In this document: in pieces, positions 42,190 through 55,405 of the stretch
How positions within the stretch are numbered: the stretch's first letter is position 1
Layout of the letters: every line of letters begins with the position of its first letter
Origin: Strongylocentrotus purpuratus
Lineage: Eukaryota; Echinodermata; Echinoidea; Camarodonta; Strongylocentrotidae
Direction of reading: 5' to 3'
Assembly: GCF_000002235.5 (NCBI RefSeq)
Contig: NW_022145615.1
Span: 29,004,921 to 29,068,920 of the forward strand
DNA: 64,000 bases
Notes under the pieces: model-generated
Database searches by the model: none
Told to the model about the DNA's origin: nothing
Seen by the model: the letters and a program-made list of their open reading frames with translations, nothing else
Position numbers and translations under genes: made by a program

Positions 42190-42335
42190 AATGCTCTCTC
42201 ATCCATCTACATCAGTCTCTCTGATTCTTTCTCTCTCATCTTCTCTTCTATCTCTCTCCCTCTCCAGTCTCTCTCTCTCTCTCTCCCTCCCTTTCATTCT
42301 ATCTCTCTCTCTCTCCCACTCCATCTCTCTATCTT
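42190..42335 (+). repeat. CT-rich tract
   Basis: TCTCTCTGATTCTTTCTCTC and runs of (CT)n over about 145 bp directly after the candidate exon at 41857. Confidence 0.9.
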
Positions 42336-42586
42336 CTATCACCTTATTCCAAACAATTGTATGAGAGTACTTCACTGAGATGTGGTCCTACTTTCAATCA
42401 TCGATTCTCAGTGAACATTCTTCAAGCACTCCTGCTTCTCATATGAACACTGGCAGACGTGACACCAGAAATAGACGAATCTCTAAAATGGGTCAAAGAG
42501 TGATGAGAAAGAGGATTGCTTTGGAGCCTCATCATCAGCAGCAGCTCTCCTCCTTGAGAAACAGCAAGTTGATGTCTTGAAAGTCC

Positions 42587-42599
42587 CCCCCCCCCCTCT

Positions 42600-42641
<42 letters not shown>

Positions 42642-42652
42642 TCTCTATCTCC
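42587..42652 (+). repeat. Poly-C and (CT)n tract
   Basis: C13 then CTCTCCCCCCTCTCTCTCTC and about sixteen CT units. Confidence 0.93.
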
Positions 42653-42840
42653 GCATCGCTCCGAGGAATCCTCTTTAGCATCACTCCCAGGGAATTGATA
42701 GAAAATGCAAATGAAGGAAAGGAGACATGGCAAATGGAGTCGTGCCTAGCTCCTCAGGCCATCATGAGTCATCAGGAAGCCCATCCACATCACATCAGCT
42801 ACCAACAGCACCTGTATTCCTGCATCTTTAAAGACACACA

Positions 42841-43459
42841 CCTTAACCCTTATAGTGCCTTAGATCATTCCAACCTCACAAGTATATATCTTAATATCAG
42901 GGGGGAAAATACTTTTAATATTCAGGGGCTACTTTTCAAGCTTGCTTGCATGAAAATAACATTCTTTATTTTGTTTTGCATTGAACTCTATGCAATTTGG
43001 GGGGCTCTTTTATGACTTTCAGGGGCTTTTTTTGGCATTTCGGGGGCTAATTCGCCCTGAGCCCTGTGTACTTTTTCCCTGTCTTAATTAGTTTTGTCTA
43101 GATGAAAGAAAAGCTTGCTTTCCCTCTTGAAATAACATGGAGTCACAAAGGGCTCTACATGAACAAGGGTCCGATGCAGATAGTCACCAAAATGGTTTGG
43201 GTCTTGAGTTAAAATTATTATTCTGAATCTCTAAATTTTAAATTTTACACATCATACAGAACCCTAAAGATTAGTCAGGGCCCCCTGTGAAAAAAAAAGG
43301 TTGGTGTGGAGACCTGGGATTCATGAATGGTGAAGTACCTTGTAGAATCCTGTTTTCATGAAGATGAGCAGTGAAAGATAACTATGATTATAAACGTGCT
43401 TTGTGAAGTCGTACTTGTGGCAAATGGTTGGAAACTTGCTGGCACTATAAGGGTTAAGG
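42841..43459. mobile_element. MITE with perfect 19-bp inverted ends
   Basis: CCTTAACCCTTATAGTGCC at 42841 is matched exactly in reverse at 43441-43459. TTAA in each end is compatible with piggyBac-type targeting. The interior contains a GGGGGCTTTT/GGGGGCTAATTCGCCCTG segment that resembles a separate repeat. There is no transposase frame. Confidence 0.75.
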
Positions 43460-44550
43460 GAATTGTCATGAGGGAGTCGTGTTTGTGAGAAGTCTATAAA
43501 TAAAAGGGGGTTCATTTTCCCAGATTGCATCTTATCTAAGGAAGATATTGATCTTCTTTTCATATGGTAAATGTACATGTACTGAGCACTCGATCACTCG
43601 AGATGAGAATATTTCTTTTATCCCCAGTCTTATTTTATCATGACGTAACTGATGATACAGTTGTGTAGGTGTGCAGAAGATTTGGTTCCACAGAAAAACA
43701 CTATAGCTGCATCATGTACAAAGTTTTAAAATGTTTTTAAAAAATTAAAATCTTGCTACTGCACATCCCCATATAAATTGCTACATGTAAAGTTGTAAAC
43801 ATTTATCGGAATCATTCCATCTGTAAAATAGTAAACACTCACAAAGTTTGGTTCAATATACTATTGCTGGTATATTCAATCAGCTTGATTTCACTTTTAT
43901 TGTAAAATATGTATTAAAAATGTAATGGATTCTCAAACTCCGTAACCCAAACAATTCATCAATGACAGTGTTATATGATGTTACATTATTACATGATTAT
44001 GAATGTGATATACGTTTTTCAGATGTAAATAGTGTGTTTCCAAGTTTCATTTTCTTCACATGGTCTTTACTTAAGAATGATAAAACAACGATTGCAAACC
44101 TCATGCTGATAGTGGAAATATTAACATTGTGAAAAGAAATATACTTTTTAGGTATTATAGTGCACAGTAGAGTATCAAACATGTCTTGTATCATTTTATT
44201 TATGAAACATGTAATAGTTCCATTACTAGGGGTGATGATGGTAATAACTCCCATTAAACGCATCTGGCCCACAGCTCATCCTTAACCGATACTGATTTAT
44301 TCATGTCATAATTTCCCATCACTAATGATGGTTTAATGACAAACTTGCGATGCTCCTGCATAGATCATAACACCAGCTGCGAATGTCATGCATGTGTCAG
44401 ATTGGAGATGATTAGAAGGTTAATCAAATGGAACTGAGAAGTGGACTCTTTCAGATGCTGATGTTTAACAAGTGATTTTAAAATATACAAAGGTGGATAC
44501 ATGTATATACAACTCCTTACTCCTTGATAAGTTTGCATATCGTTTGTTCA

Positions 44551-44709
44551 GAGCCAAAAGATTATTAACTCTTACAGTATATGAGTTAACACCCTTTTGG
44601 CTCCAAACAGACAATATGTACTTAATGACAGGAATGTATTGTACCATCTGTTAAGAGCTAGAAGGTTGTTAACTCAATCATTTTAGGTAAAGTTATAACG
44701 AGGTGGCTC
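44551..44709. mobile_element. Two adjacent GAGCCAGAAGGGC-family units
   Basis: Unit 44551-44603 pairs GAGCCAAAAGATTATTAACT with GAGTTAACACCCTTTTGGCT. Unit 44654-44709 has AGAGCTAGAAGGTTGTTAAC at the left and GGTGGCTCT at the right. Both are MITE relics of about 55 bp. Confidence 0.5.
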
Positions 44710-45121
44710 TCAACAGAGGGTATAAATGCAGCAAAAAGGAAGCATTGTACATTTTGCGTAGATTTCCTTGTGAAAAGAACTCAAATAAAAAATGAACACA
44801 AATTTTTAGCATATCCACATTATCCATTGATGAAAGTGTTTCCTCTTTCTGCCAAAGTAGGCCATGCAGCGTAGATTAATCATGAAATATGGGGGTTATT
44901 ACTGTCTCTGAGTATGGAGAGTGTTTATTTATAACGTGTTATCCTGTAAACACAGCATGCACTAATCACTGGAACCACCTTATCCCCTGCACTGTAAATA
45001 TAGCCACGCATCAAGCCTGCGTCAAGCCCGCATCAAGCCCGCGCCTCCTGCATCATCGATACAAAAAATGAGTTAAATATTGGGTTAGTGGATGCACATT
45101 GCAGTCTCTCTCTCCTAATCA

Positions 45122-45563
45122 GGGCCCGTATTCAATTCAATACTTAAGTACAAAATTTAAGCTTTTTACTTAGTATTTGGCTTACATAAAATACTTAGCC
45201 AATTTTGGTATTCAATTCACACTTTTGTGTAAGTATCTTACTTTCAATCTAAGCCAACTGCATACCAGACTTAAGCCAATTATTTGGTGGCCTTGATTGG
45301 CAGGCATATGGTTTTCTTACGCAGTATTGTATCCCGCGCACAATTATATCAGCGCGCATTTATTGCAATGCATCAATTGCGCATTACTTTTCATTGACCG
45401 TGTGACGTCACAATGCTTATCAGTAAGTATTTTACTTAAATTTTGTCTTACGTAAGTATAAGTCTAAAATGCGATTTGAATACGAGATAAGTCAATTACT
45501 TAACTTAGCCATTTACTTAGTAAATTTCTTACTTATGCTAAGTATTGAATTGAATACCGGCCC
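45122..45563. mobile_element. MITE with GGGCCGGTATTCAATTCAAT ends
   Basis: GGGCCCGTATTCAATTCAAT then ACTTAAG at left and CTAAGTATTGAATTGAATAC then CGGCCC at right, about 25 bp with one mismatch. The body repeats TTACTTAG/CTAAGTAA motifs in both orientations and includes a GC-rich core (CGCGCACAATTATATCAGCG). Length is 442 bp. Confidence 0.8.
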
Positions 45564-46015
45564 AGGCTCTTAAGTGCTAAGTGATGGAAAAGAAGAATGT
45601 TGCAAAAGTTTCTCACAGGATATATATTAGTTTTGGAAAGACAGAAAAACAGAAATAATCCAATGTACAAAGAAAACGAAGGGGAACAAGATAGTCATAA
45701 CACTTTGAATGGATAAGGTAAATCAATTCACCATTTGCGTGTAAATTAAATGACTAAGGCAATCCATGAGACTTTCATCGACTTTCATCAACCATTCCAG
45801 ATATGACTGCTTCATTCTGCTAGAAAATGAAAATAAACTTCATTTTCTATTTTTACTTTCTTCCATGTGGATGGATATTCAAGGCATCAATGTATATTTT
45901 TATGCTTCCTAAGTGTACATATATTAGCCTGTTTGCTATGGAAACCATCAATTCTTTTTATTCAGTTGCAAGATGCGTTGTACAGATTGTGTAGACAATT
46001 TACATAAAATAGTAT

Positions 46016-46150
46016 TAGAGTCAAATCTGTGTACAAAGACCATTCAGGAGAGTTTAAAAAGCTATCTTGATCAGTTGGTCATTTTAGGGTCATTATAAGG
46101 TTGTTGGTGGTTAGTATTACATGGAAAATTAACAAAGATACATAAAAACT
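46016..46150. repeat. Second copy of the AAAGACCA repeat
   Basis: AGAGTCAAATCTGTGTACAA followed by AGACCATTCAGG, then AGTTGGTCATTTTAGGGTCA, matches the reverse complement of the repeat at 1605-1752. It is diverged and has no coding capacity. Confidence 0.4.
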
Positions 46151-49100
46151 GTGATCTAGAGAAATAATGTACAGGTTTGTATGGGCAACTAATATTATTG
46201 TGCCAGATTTTACAAAGAATTTTTTATTTATTGGTATTTTAATAACGTAAACTTGACTTTTTCTTCTTTTACAGTAATATGGAATTCAAATTATAATAAA
46301 TCAATTGCAGTTGTACTTGTTTTTGAGTGATGGAAGTGAAATTATTATTGTAATTTTAATGTTCTTGATAGAAGTAGCCATGGTGAATGATACATATGTG
46401 AAATTCCATTTTTTTTAATCAATATTGTTTGACAAATTTAACATCAGACTCTCTGGTCCAAACCACATAACTGCTCATAAAAGCCACACATATTTCTTGA
46501 GCAAAGTCCAATTAGAAGTTTACAGTCGTTTGTACGTTGGGAATGGCAAAACGTGTCCAATCGTTGGTCTAATGGGAACACCTAAGTCAATGATGCATAT
46601 CTGCGTTCACACATTGATCAATATGTTGACACACGGCTGCTGAAACGTTCAAACAGAAGTGGTATGCCAGGCTTGCCAGCTGAGGTTTGCTTTGCGTTCG
46701 TCTGTTGACGCAGCAAACATAGACGAGGCAAGTTTAGGATATACTGCCATATAACTCTGGAATGAGGAAAGGGGATGAAACGTTTGTAAGTTTGGATTGC
46801 AGCGATTGGGGGAAATGTAGGTGGGGGAATTTGGAATGACATTGTTTGGATTGAAGATTTGAAGTAGAGTATATCGTTGGGATTGGAAATCAGAAGATAG
46901 GGAACGGTGGTAGGGAACGGTGGTATGTTATTGATTTATGTCTTGCTCCAATCGATCATTGTAATAAAAACATCAATTTTAGGAGAGGTCTTATACGGCA
47001 AGGGAATGCTGCAAGGGTACTATGAAATGTAGAAAAAAAGAATTTTAAAAATGTGGTCAAACATCTCTTTTAAAATCCGGGTGAGGAAATATGAATATAT
47101 TTGAAAGAATGCTGCAATGTGATTTTTGCCATGTTTTATCAGGTCATGCAGTATAGATGACTGATACCCTGATAAATTAATCTTTTCTTTTTAAGTTTGT
47201 ATTTACTAAAGTTCATATGGTACATACTGTAATTTGAGATTACCGTATTATCATTCTTACACCCCTCCTCTTTGTATGCATATTTGTTTTAATATTACAC
47301 TGTCTTATTATTATTATTATGATTATGCAATGTGATCACTCTCCTAAGAATGTGTAGTGATCATTTAATAAACAATATCCCATCAATACATATTATCAGC
47401 TGCCTAAAATAGTGCTGTTTTAGCTACAATGCATGTATGTACTTTTAATACTGGCAGTTGAGGTCATAGTGAGGGCAGCCCATGAAGTAATTGCTGTCAT
47501 TCCTTCAGAAAGAACTACCAGGATTTTTACTTTTGCAGCTCAAGAATGGATGGTGTAGGTTTTCTGGGCACATCATCCAATACTTGATAAAAAAAACAGA
47601 TGCCTCCTTTTTGAAACATACCTTCATTGAGACCAGTAAATGTTGCCATGTCATTGCAAATGAATACATAGATATCTGATTTGTTTTCACTGTTAAGGAA
47701 TTCACTTTGTACATATTACATTCTGAAGATGTTGTACGTCTCAATCTCAACAATAGAGCCTTCAGTGATATCCTAGAAATGATACCCTAGAAATTTGATC
47801 ATCTCCTTTCAGGTTTAGTGTTGCATGGTTCTTAAAGGCATCATGCATACCTGCATCAGAATAAGTTGTGATTGGACAGATTTTTATGTCAAGTATGTAT
47901 CACTAATATTTCAAATTGAGTACTTATTCTATATCATTCCATAGAGCTATCTTGTGTCAAGATGATCATCTCTTCAACTTTGTTCCTGATTCAAGCTTGA
48001 AATATCATAATCTTTCTGAAAAGACAGGGTCAAGCATTCCTATCTGTATAACTTTATAACTTTCAGATGCAAGGTATAGAGTAGTTTTTTACATGTAATT
48101 TCCTTTGTTTTATATAGACCTAGCCCAAATGGCCCATAGTCTACTGTACAATGCAAACCTGATGCCAGGTTACAGTCAGTTTAACAAACAAAAAAGTTGG
48201 ACCGAGGTCTAGTTTTTCTTTGTTAAACATGACTTAGTCTCGGCACCCGAAACAACTTCAAGAGTAGAATACGGGCCAATAAGTTTACTTCAAATTTCTC
48301 TTTCTTTGATTTCAATTTCTCTTTCATCTGATAAACCCAATCTACATGTATGATCACAAGAACTTTATTATGTTTCCATTTGTAAATAATAATGTAGTAT
48401 GGGCTGTTAATGTGCTAAAAAGAAGTCCACTCTATGTAATGAGAATATTGTAGAGAAATGGTGTTAAGTACTTGTCAAGTTTTAAACTCTATGTCTCATC
48501 AAATCCACCGTTTGTTATTCCTTTCACTGTTAAATTGTGAATATGAACTCCTGTTCATTAATAGAATGTGAACTACGACATGGACATTTTAATATTGTAG
48601 ATGACAGTGTGAGTTTCATGTAGCCTTTGTACTTTGTATGCTTCTTCAAGAAACGAGTCATGCTAAAACGTGATTATTTGTGGCCAAAATTCTTCTCCTT
48701 AAGTGTATATCATTTTAATCTTGTAAACAGGTTTATTTATAGATTAATATAGTCAATGTGTCTTAGCATCAACATATATAACATTTATATAGATTTTATG
48801 GCAGATTGTATTAGAAACAATTTAATTCTATCTTCATTCTATTTTCATTCTGATAATTTAGAGCAAAAAAAGTATCTGTATTTCTTTCTACATTTTTAAA
48901 GATCAAATATATAAAATGTCTACTTTCATTTTATATTTTTCAAGAATATTAATTATATTGTTTTGTTTAGGATGAGCATTCATCAATATGCTCTTTCTGT
49001 GTATATATTTGCTCAGTTATTTTTGTTGTGGGTATGGTGCTTATGAATTGTTTTTATACACCTATAACACAGTTTTAAAAAACAAAACAAATTTGTTCTT

Positions 49101-49432
49101 CGCGTGTGTGTTTGCTAAATTTGCTGTAGCAGAATTAATGTGCCTCGTGTGTCTTAATGAAGAAAAAAAAAAGACAGAATAAGTTATTGTGTTTATTATG
49201 TACTGAATTATAAAAAAAGCAAATATTCAATAATTGTGTTGCTAAGATATAGAAATACATGTTGTAGCCTACATTGTACATTAGCTCTCTTTTATGTCAC
49301 TGTAGATTTGCAATTGTAGTAGAGTTAGTCATTTTGAAATGTAGAAAGGTCTGCATATACTGTGTACCCCATATTAAAGTACTCTTGAAGTTGGTCAAAT
49401 GTGTCCACTGCATACATTATATTACCTGTTGA

Positions 49433-49566
49433 GAGCCAGTAAGGCGGTATCTATATCTTAACCCATTGCCTAGTGAAACCGGATGGTCACTGTAGTAACC
49501 CTATGGGGATTAAAGAATTCAGTAGCCAATGGGTTAAAGTGATATGAATTAATGCCCTTCTGGCTC
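49433..49566. mobile_element. GAGCCAGAAGGGC-family MITE, host of a second MITE
   Basis: GAGAGCCAGTAAGGC at left and GCCCTTCTGGCTCTGAG at right are inverted ends. The interior is occupied by the 80-bp element at 49458-49537. Without it this copy would be about 55 bp, like its relatives. Confidence 0.6.
49458..49537. mobile_element. TTAACCCATTGGCTACT MITE nested in another MITE
   Basis: TTAACCCATTGCCTAGTG and CAGTAGCCAATGGGTTAA are inverted ends with TTAA outermost. It is related to 23889-23974. Confidence 0.6.
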
Positions 49567-50918
49567 TGAGTAGGAGATATCTTCTGCTGTTGGAATAGTA
49601 ATGCCATTGGAAAAAAAAGGAATAAAGTTTGTACATATATTGTGTCATCAGCAGCGTTGTCTCATTCTGTCATTTATTTTGTTGCATTTTTAAAAATGTT
49701 TTTCTTTTAATCGGTTTATGATTAGAAAATAAAAATCATCGAACGTGAGGCCCAAGTTCTGAAAACATTCAATTTACAAAATGAAATATACAAAACACAA
49801 AACACTTACAAATCAAGATGGAAGTCAAGAAGTACCAATCATCAATCATTATGTTGAAATAAACGAAAATAGTCCATCAATCATACAGAAATAACCAGAA
49901 TAAATCATCGAATAACACATTTAACATCCAAAAGTTCATTTTTATGTCATCAGAAGTAAGAAGAAAAGGAGAAAAGGGGAGCGGCTAGATTATGGGGAAG
50001 AGGGAGTGAGGAATGGAGAGAAAGAAAGACAAAATAAGATACAGATGGAGAAAGAAAGGAATGGAAATAGAGAGGGATCGAGGATGTGCAAGAAAGCAGG
50101 TGCGGGTAATAGACTGCTAGTATTATTCAGTCTAATAGTAGTAGTACATTTTTTTCTTATTCACATTGGTATGTGCTTTATAATGATAAGCAAATTCATG
50201 CATGAAGAGCGATCGATGATGATTGCAGGCAGGCCTGTCGGGGAGAGGTACTGGTTTGAGTTTCGAATGTACACTAGCTACAGCGCTGCACGTGGCGTGT
50301 ATGAGTGACTTTTTAAATTGCATGGATCTGGATAATGATAATTGCTAATGAGTCATGATGATAATGAGGACGGAGATGATGGGAGGAGATAGAGGAGTTG
50401 TGTGGTGGCGATTGGTGATATTATGAGGACAAAGGGCGATTGTGATGATGATGATGAGAAGGAGGACAATTAATACAAATGAATGTTCTGAGGAGGAGCA
50501 GGCGCAAGATGGCTTTGAGGTGATGATGATGATGCTGATATAAAACTGTTGACGATCTGTTTGAATGAATCTGGCTGCCCTCATGGCGGTTGTGAAATAT
50601 CATACAGAAATCATGCAATACTAATTTGATTGCAATGTAATCATCACCATCGTGAACGTGGATGATAGGTAGTGTAGTGATGAATCAGAGGGATGATGAT
50701 TATCATAGGGTTGAGATGCCCTGACATTTAGAGTATATTGTGATGTTGCTGATATGAACTGACAGTGACAGGTGCTCCGGTTACCCATATAATTAACTAT
50801 AACGCAGACAAGCATGTACTTTCAAATCTACTTCTCTCGTTCTATTGCATATAATGGCCACAAAAATATATATCAAACTCATGACTGGATTTAATAGATC
50901 ATGAAACACACCTTATTG

Positions 50919-51097
50919 TGGGACTGCACTACTTGCGCCCTGTACGGCCAACAATGCCTAAGCGGTACCCGTTGATCCCCCATGGTCCCCTTTTTCTTAT
51001 GTTAATTGTATGCTGATTTGATGACATAACCACCTGCCAGTGACCACGCAGGGAGGTATAATCCCTCCTGGCCAAACTAGTGCACATAGGCTTTAAG
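50919..51097. mobile_element. MITE of the TTTAAAGCCC family, copy 4, inverted
   Basis: GGGACTGCACTACTTGCGCC, AACAATGCCTAAGCGGTACC and CACCTGCCAGTGACCACGCA match the reverse complement of the other family units, ending CATAGGCTTTAAG. Some internal sequence differs, indicating age. Confidence 0.7.
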
Positions 51098-52021
51098 CTT
51101 AGATATTGAGAACACCAAAAAAGGGAGTTAATTTCTTTTCGTCAAGGGCACAATTCAGGTTCTGTAGTCGTGACAGGAGATAGGTGCATGCTCATCGCAT
51201 CCCTTGCGTATGCACACGCTATCAGTAGATGCAGATGCTATCCAGGGAAGGGCACATATTTTAAAGAGATGCGCAATCTTGACGGATGCAGCATGGCATC
51301 TATTCACGAACACGCCCAAGATTTAACCTCTCACTAGAGGGCGACATTGTGTTTCATCGTAATACCGTCATTCACTTTGCGAGCGTTAGAAACTTTGGGC
51401 GGATGAAATACCCGTTTTTCATGTTAGGACGACATTCAGAGTTATATCGACGAAACCCCATTTAAAAATAAATTTAGAAATAAAACCCTTGATAGTAACA
51501 TGTTCATTTGAAAATGAAAGGGATAAAATCTATCTGGAATACAGAAACACATTGGTAAGCTTTAAAGGTACTATGTCCCATTTGCAGGCCAACAAAATGA
51601 AAAGGTTGAATTCCAAGGGCATTTGCAAAATATTACTAATTTAGAACTTCCCTAAAAAAAAGGGGGGGGGCTTGAAAGTGTCTTAAAGTGGGAAAATAAA
51701 CACTATTAGTTTTAAGAGATATAGAGCCAGTAAGTAATAGTTTGATTTTCAGACCATTGTACCGAACTTGGTCGTACGTTTTGTGCTGCGCAAAGATCCA
51801 ATCAGTTTAATTTTGGCCATTACTAGAAGTGGGTTATTGATGTAAACAAATGCTCATGTACCCTTTACAGCTCATTTTATGTATGCTATTACCAAAGAAG
51901 AAAAAAGCCAGTCAGTCACTCAATAGTGTCTGACAGTAGTCTAGCAAGTAAACGGGTTTCCTTGCATAATTTGAATATTAGGACACTGCTAACGTTTAAA
52001 TTCCACAGATAGGACATACAT

Positions 52022-52789
52022 GCAGGCGCGTACACAGGGGGGGGGGGGGGGGGGGTTGAGGGGTTAAACCCCCCCCCCTTTGGTAATTTTTTATGTGTAA
52101 ACCCCCCCTAAATTTCCCTAAACCCCCCCCCCCCCTTTGGATTTTTTTTTTTTTTTTTTTTTTTAAATTAAAAAAAAAAAAAATATTCCCATGGTTGACC
52201 TTAAAAAGTTGACCTTACCCCCCCCCCCCCCTAAAGGAGCAAAATGTCAAATTTTCAAATTTCGAGACCAAAAAAAAAAAAAGTGTCCTCTTACTTCTTT
52301 CTCTCACTCGCTGGCTCTTTATTACCTTTTTCACCCAGCCCATGCTTCATTACAAAGGTGTATTTGCTTTGTATCACCATCGTTGAAGTACATGTGACGT
52401 AAAACATTGTGTTGAATGCTGCCCCCACAGCCCTCTCATTCTCGTCCTTCTTCGTTTGAAGATAAAGTTGAGTTCTGATCATACGAGTGAAAGAAACGGT
52501 GTGGAATCAGTCAAAAAAAGTAGCATCATTATGGATTGGTGTGTACTGCAAGGTTCTGGAATATTCAAAATGATAAGAAATTTGGCCCAGTCTTGAAAAC
52601 AGTAACAAGCACTGTACACAGTAAACAGGGCCATAGAGTTTGATGTTTGGGGGGAGGGAGGGGGGGGGGGTCGACGTCCTGGGGAGGGGTCTAAAAAAGT
52701 TCAACCGATCTTGGCAAATGTTTTTTTTGGGGGGGGGGGCACGTACCCCCCCCCCCCCCCCCCCCGTGGCTACGTGCCTGACAGTAATA
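52022..52789. mobile_element. G/C-run-rich non-autonomous element
   Basis: CAGGCGCGTACACAGGGGG at left and CCCCCGTGGCTACGTGCCTG at right are inverted ends, a CAG start again suggesting hAT. No matching 8-bp flanks are visible. The interior has several G or C runs of 9-22 bases and a T/A homopolymer block (52141-52185). It includes TGGTTGACCTTAAAAAGTTG. Base calls here are likely less reliable than elsewhere. Confidence 0.5.
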
Positions 52790-53384
52790 TGTTAACATTA
52801 CATAAATTACACACACGGATTACACAAACATGTGGCATAAAGAAATGAGGTCCTCATTTTTGAGCTGTTACATAATATGACGTTTAAAGATTGGAGTTGT
52901 TGCTACCTTGTTTGGCGTTCAACAATAAGGAATAGAGCAACGTCGATCTGGCGCTGCTCATCGGCTGCCGGGCTAACGATCAAATGGGCAAGAAGAATTT
53001 CCGTTTCGGTTTAATAAAATTTGGAGTGGACTATTAGGCTATTATTATTATTATTATTATATTTAGAATATGAAGGCATTTGAAGAGCCATGCTTTTTAG
53101 GGAACTTTTTTTCTCTGATGTTCTTCCACACTTGCATAATAACAATGAAACGCTCACAAATAAATAATTGTTTTATCTTTCCCTAGAACTCAATCTTCTC
53201 TGTGTAAGAATCTGACAATACGGTTGTGGTGATAAAGAGAACTTTTTATTCTTCACAACTATTTCATCTGTGAATGATTTTCATCATAAAAAGAAAAAGT
53301 ATCGTCGACGACGCAAACATAACAAATTATGTAACGTGATTGATATAGATGTTTAGAAATGATACTTTAATTAATTATTTTTCT

Positions 53385-53630
53385 GATTATAGAGGTGTCG
53401 TAGTCGAGTGGTTTAAGCACTTTTTTAAAAAATCTAGAGAAATGGGGACCTGGTGGGACGACGAAAGCCATTGTGATAGAAATTGCCATAATCATGGTGA
53501 CCATACGGTAGCAATACTCCACAGAGAATGGAAATTGTGCACACTGTGTGCGTGAATCAATCCAATGGCAGGGGTAATAATAACATTTGTAAAGCGCTTA
53601 GAGACGGTATAAATCCAGATTTTTAAAAAT
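53385..53630 (+). mobile_element. tRNA-headed SINE, degenerate
   Basis: GTCGTAGTCGAGTGGTTTAA resembles the D-arm and A box of tRNA-Ser or tRNA-Leu genes (GCCGAGTGGTTAAGG). The 3' end TAATAACATTTGTAAAGCGC then TTAGAGACG is a LINE-type tail that I recall in echinoderm retroposons. No clean B box is visible between them. The 68-codon open frame across this stretch is therefore not treated as a gene. Confidence 0.5.
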
Positions 53631-53844
53631 GTTATTTTCATTAATATCATACAATACTATTAGATGTATCGCAAGATGCATGTTTTATAAGCATACAGCC
53701 ATTTTGTAGGACTTATCCGAAAGATATGAAGTTAGGCGAAAGACGCATCTATAGTTGTATTGCTAAGAAACAAATACAATGTGTTTTTGTTTCTATATTC
53801 ATAATTATTCCCAACAGAGACTTGACTCGAAAATAATTTGTACC

Positions 53845-53850
53845 GTGAGA

Positions 53851-53899
<49 letters not shown>

Positions 53900-53907
53900 A
53901 GAGAAGG
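53845..53907 (+). repeat. (GA)n microsatellite
   Basis: GAGAAGGAGAGAGAGAGAGA with minor interruptions, about 60 bp, followed by G-rich sequence. Confidence 0.93.
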
Positions 53908-54057
53908 GGGTGCGGGTTTTTTTCCGGGGGGGGGCGGTCATCAGTTGTTTCATAAATTCTGATGACTGACTTTTTTCACGACCCTCCAGCTAGCCCCAGT
54001 TTGAACTCGGAACAGTGGCTAGACTATTGTGGGGGCGCTGTTGTCATGGTGGAAGCA

Positions 54058-54209
54058 GAGCCATCTATAAACAGAGTTTGTCCAACTTGGTTTCACTGGG
54101 TCACATCATGGCGTATATTCTTTTGTTTAGTGCTTGCCCAACAAAGCAGTAGTCGCCATATTGTGTCCAACTCGAACCGGGTTGGCCAAACTCTGTGTAT
54201 AGATTGCTC
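54058..54209. mobile_element. Small MITE, 33-bp inverted ends
   Basis: GAGCCATCTATAAACAGAGT then TTGTCCAACTTGG at left; reversed right end GAGCAATCTATACACAGAGT then TTGGCCAACCCGG. Length is 152 bp, with about 80% identity between arms. The overlapping open frames on both strands are shadows. Confidence 0.7.
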
Positions 54210-55202
54210 TGGGTGGACAGGGGAAGGGGGCGGATATGGAAGTGGTTGAAATAGTATAACGGGACTATTGAAAGAGGGGGTGCATCATTCATTTCTCATG
54301 CACTCTCCCTTCCCCATATCTTTCTTTCCCTATTTTGTTTTCACCCCTTCCTTATGCCATTCAATTATGTGCACATGTCACCCCCCCCCCCTCGTGCCCC
54401 TTTCTACATGTCACTGCTTCGGTAATATAAAATATAGAAATATGAGAGCAGAAAGAGAAATGCGTGAACAAGATAATGCTTTAAAATGATAAGAAGAGAC
54501 CATGAAACTGTGACCCAATATCTGCTGCTTGAATGCACGAGTGGATCGGACCCGTCATATCATATATCTCGATTATTGCCTCCATTTACAAAGAGATCCT
54601 ATTTCTGCCAATAAGCACGACCCGTCACTTTCAACTGAATGTCAGCAAATTGTAACATGACCTTTAGCAAGTTTAAGATAATGATAGGCTTCAATACGTA
54701 TGTAATAAAAATGAGATAATATTATCCAGGATGGAACTCTTTGTACAGCAGACTACTTCTTTCAAGTTCTTTGCAAGATCTGAACCTTGAACGAAATCAA
54801 CTTAGCGGAGGGGTGTAATGATTAATGTAAAATGTAAACACTATCTAATTTGCATCCACGGTGGAGAAAGCTTGGTCGCTTTAATTGATTCAAGCCTGAT
54901 GCCTAATCAAATCTATCCATTGCCCATCGTGTAATATCAAATTAGAGTAACAATTTGTCACTGTTCTTGGTGTTTGAGATATAAATTGCTTTCAGGAATA
55001 TCAAATTACTCGCATGATTACAAAGTGTTTCTTTTTTAATTTGAGAGCTTCAAGGTTGGTAGAACGTACGTGTGAACTGTGTTAGTGATGGGAAGAGAAT
55101 ATTGGAGGTATATAAGGAGGGATTACGGTGCATGAAATAGTATCATGAAATAGTAGTTTACTATCTTAGGGAGATATGAGTTGGTCAAGCAGTTGGCTAT
55201 CT

Positions 55203-55371
55203 GGGCCCCTTCTTATAAACAGTTGTGATTAATCGTAACTAATTTGCGATTGATATCAATCGCAACTATGTACTTAATGAAAAGGGGACTGCAAACCTGC
55301 GATTGATTAGATGACCTGCGATTGATTTGGATCAATCGCAAATCTCATTAAGACGGGGCCCTGATCTATTA
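55203..55371. mobile_element. MITE with GGGCCCC ends and GCGATTGAT motifs
   Basis: GGGCCCCTTCTTATAAACAG at left; reversed right end GGGCCCCGTCTTAATGAGAT. The interior repeats TGCGATTGAT and ATCAATCGCA in both orientations. Length is 169 bp. Confidence 0.65.
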
Positions 55372-55405
55372 CCAAGGTTAGAATCAGAGGATGTTTTTTT
55401 TTTTG

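Larger units (their letters stand above)
42123..50918. other. Right-hand non-coding region A
   Basis: This holds MITEs and CT tracts (listed) in AT-rich sequence. A consensus AATAAA at 49621 followed by a GT-rich TTGTGTCATCAGCAGCGTTG could be a plus-strand polyadenylation site, but it is 7.5 kb from the nearest candidate exon. 50000-50100 is purine-rich and 50330-50720 is GATGAT-rich. No coding exon is supported. Confidence 0.45.

Noticed and set aside
42380-42580. 66-codon plus-strand frame after the 41857 exon
   Set aside because: It lies between two CT tracts, has no similarity, and would be 3' UTR if the exon is real.
53349-53555. 68-codon frame
   Set aside because: It lies in the tRNA-headed SINE.
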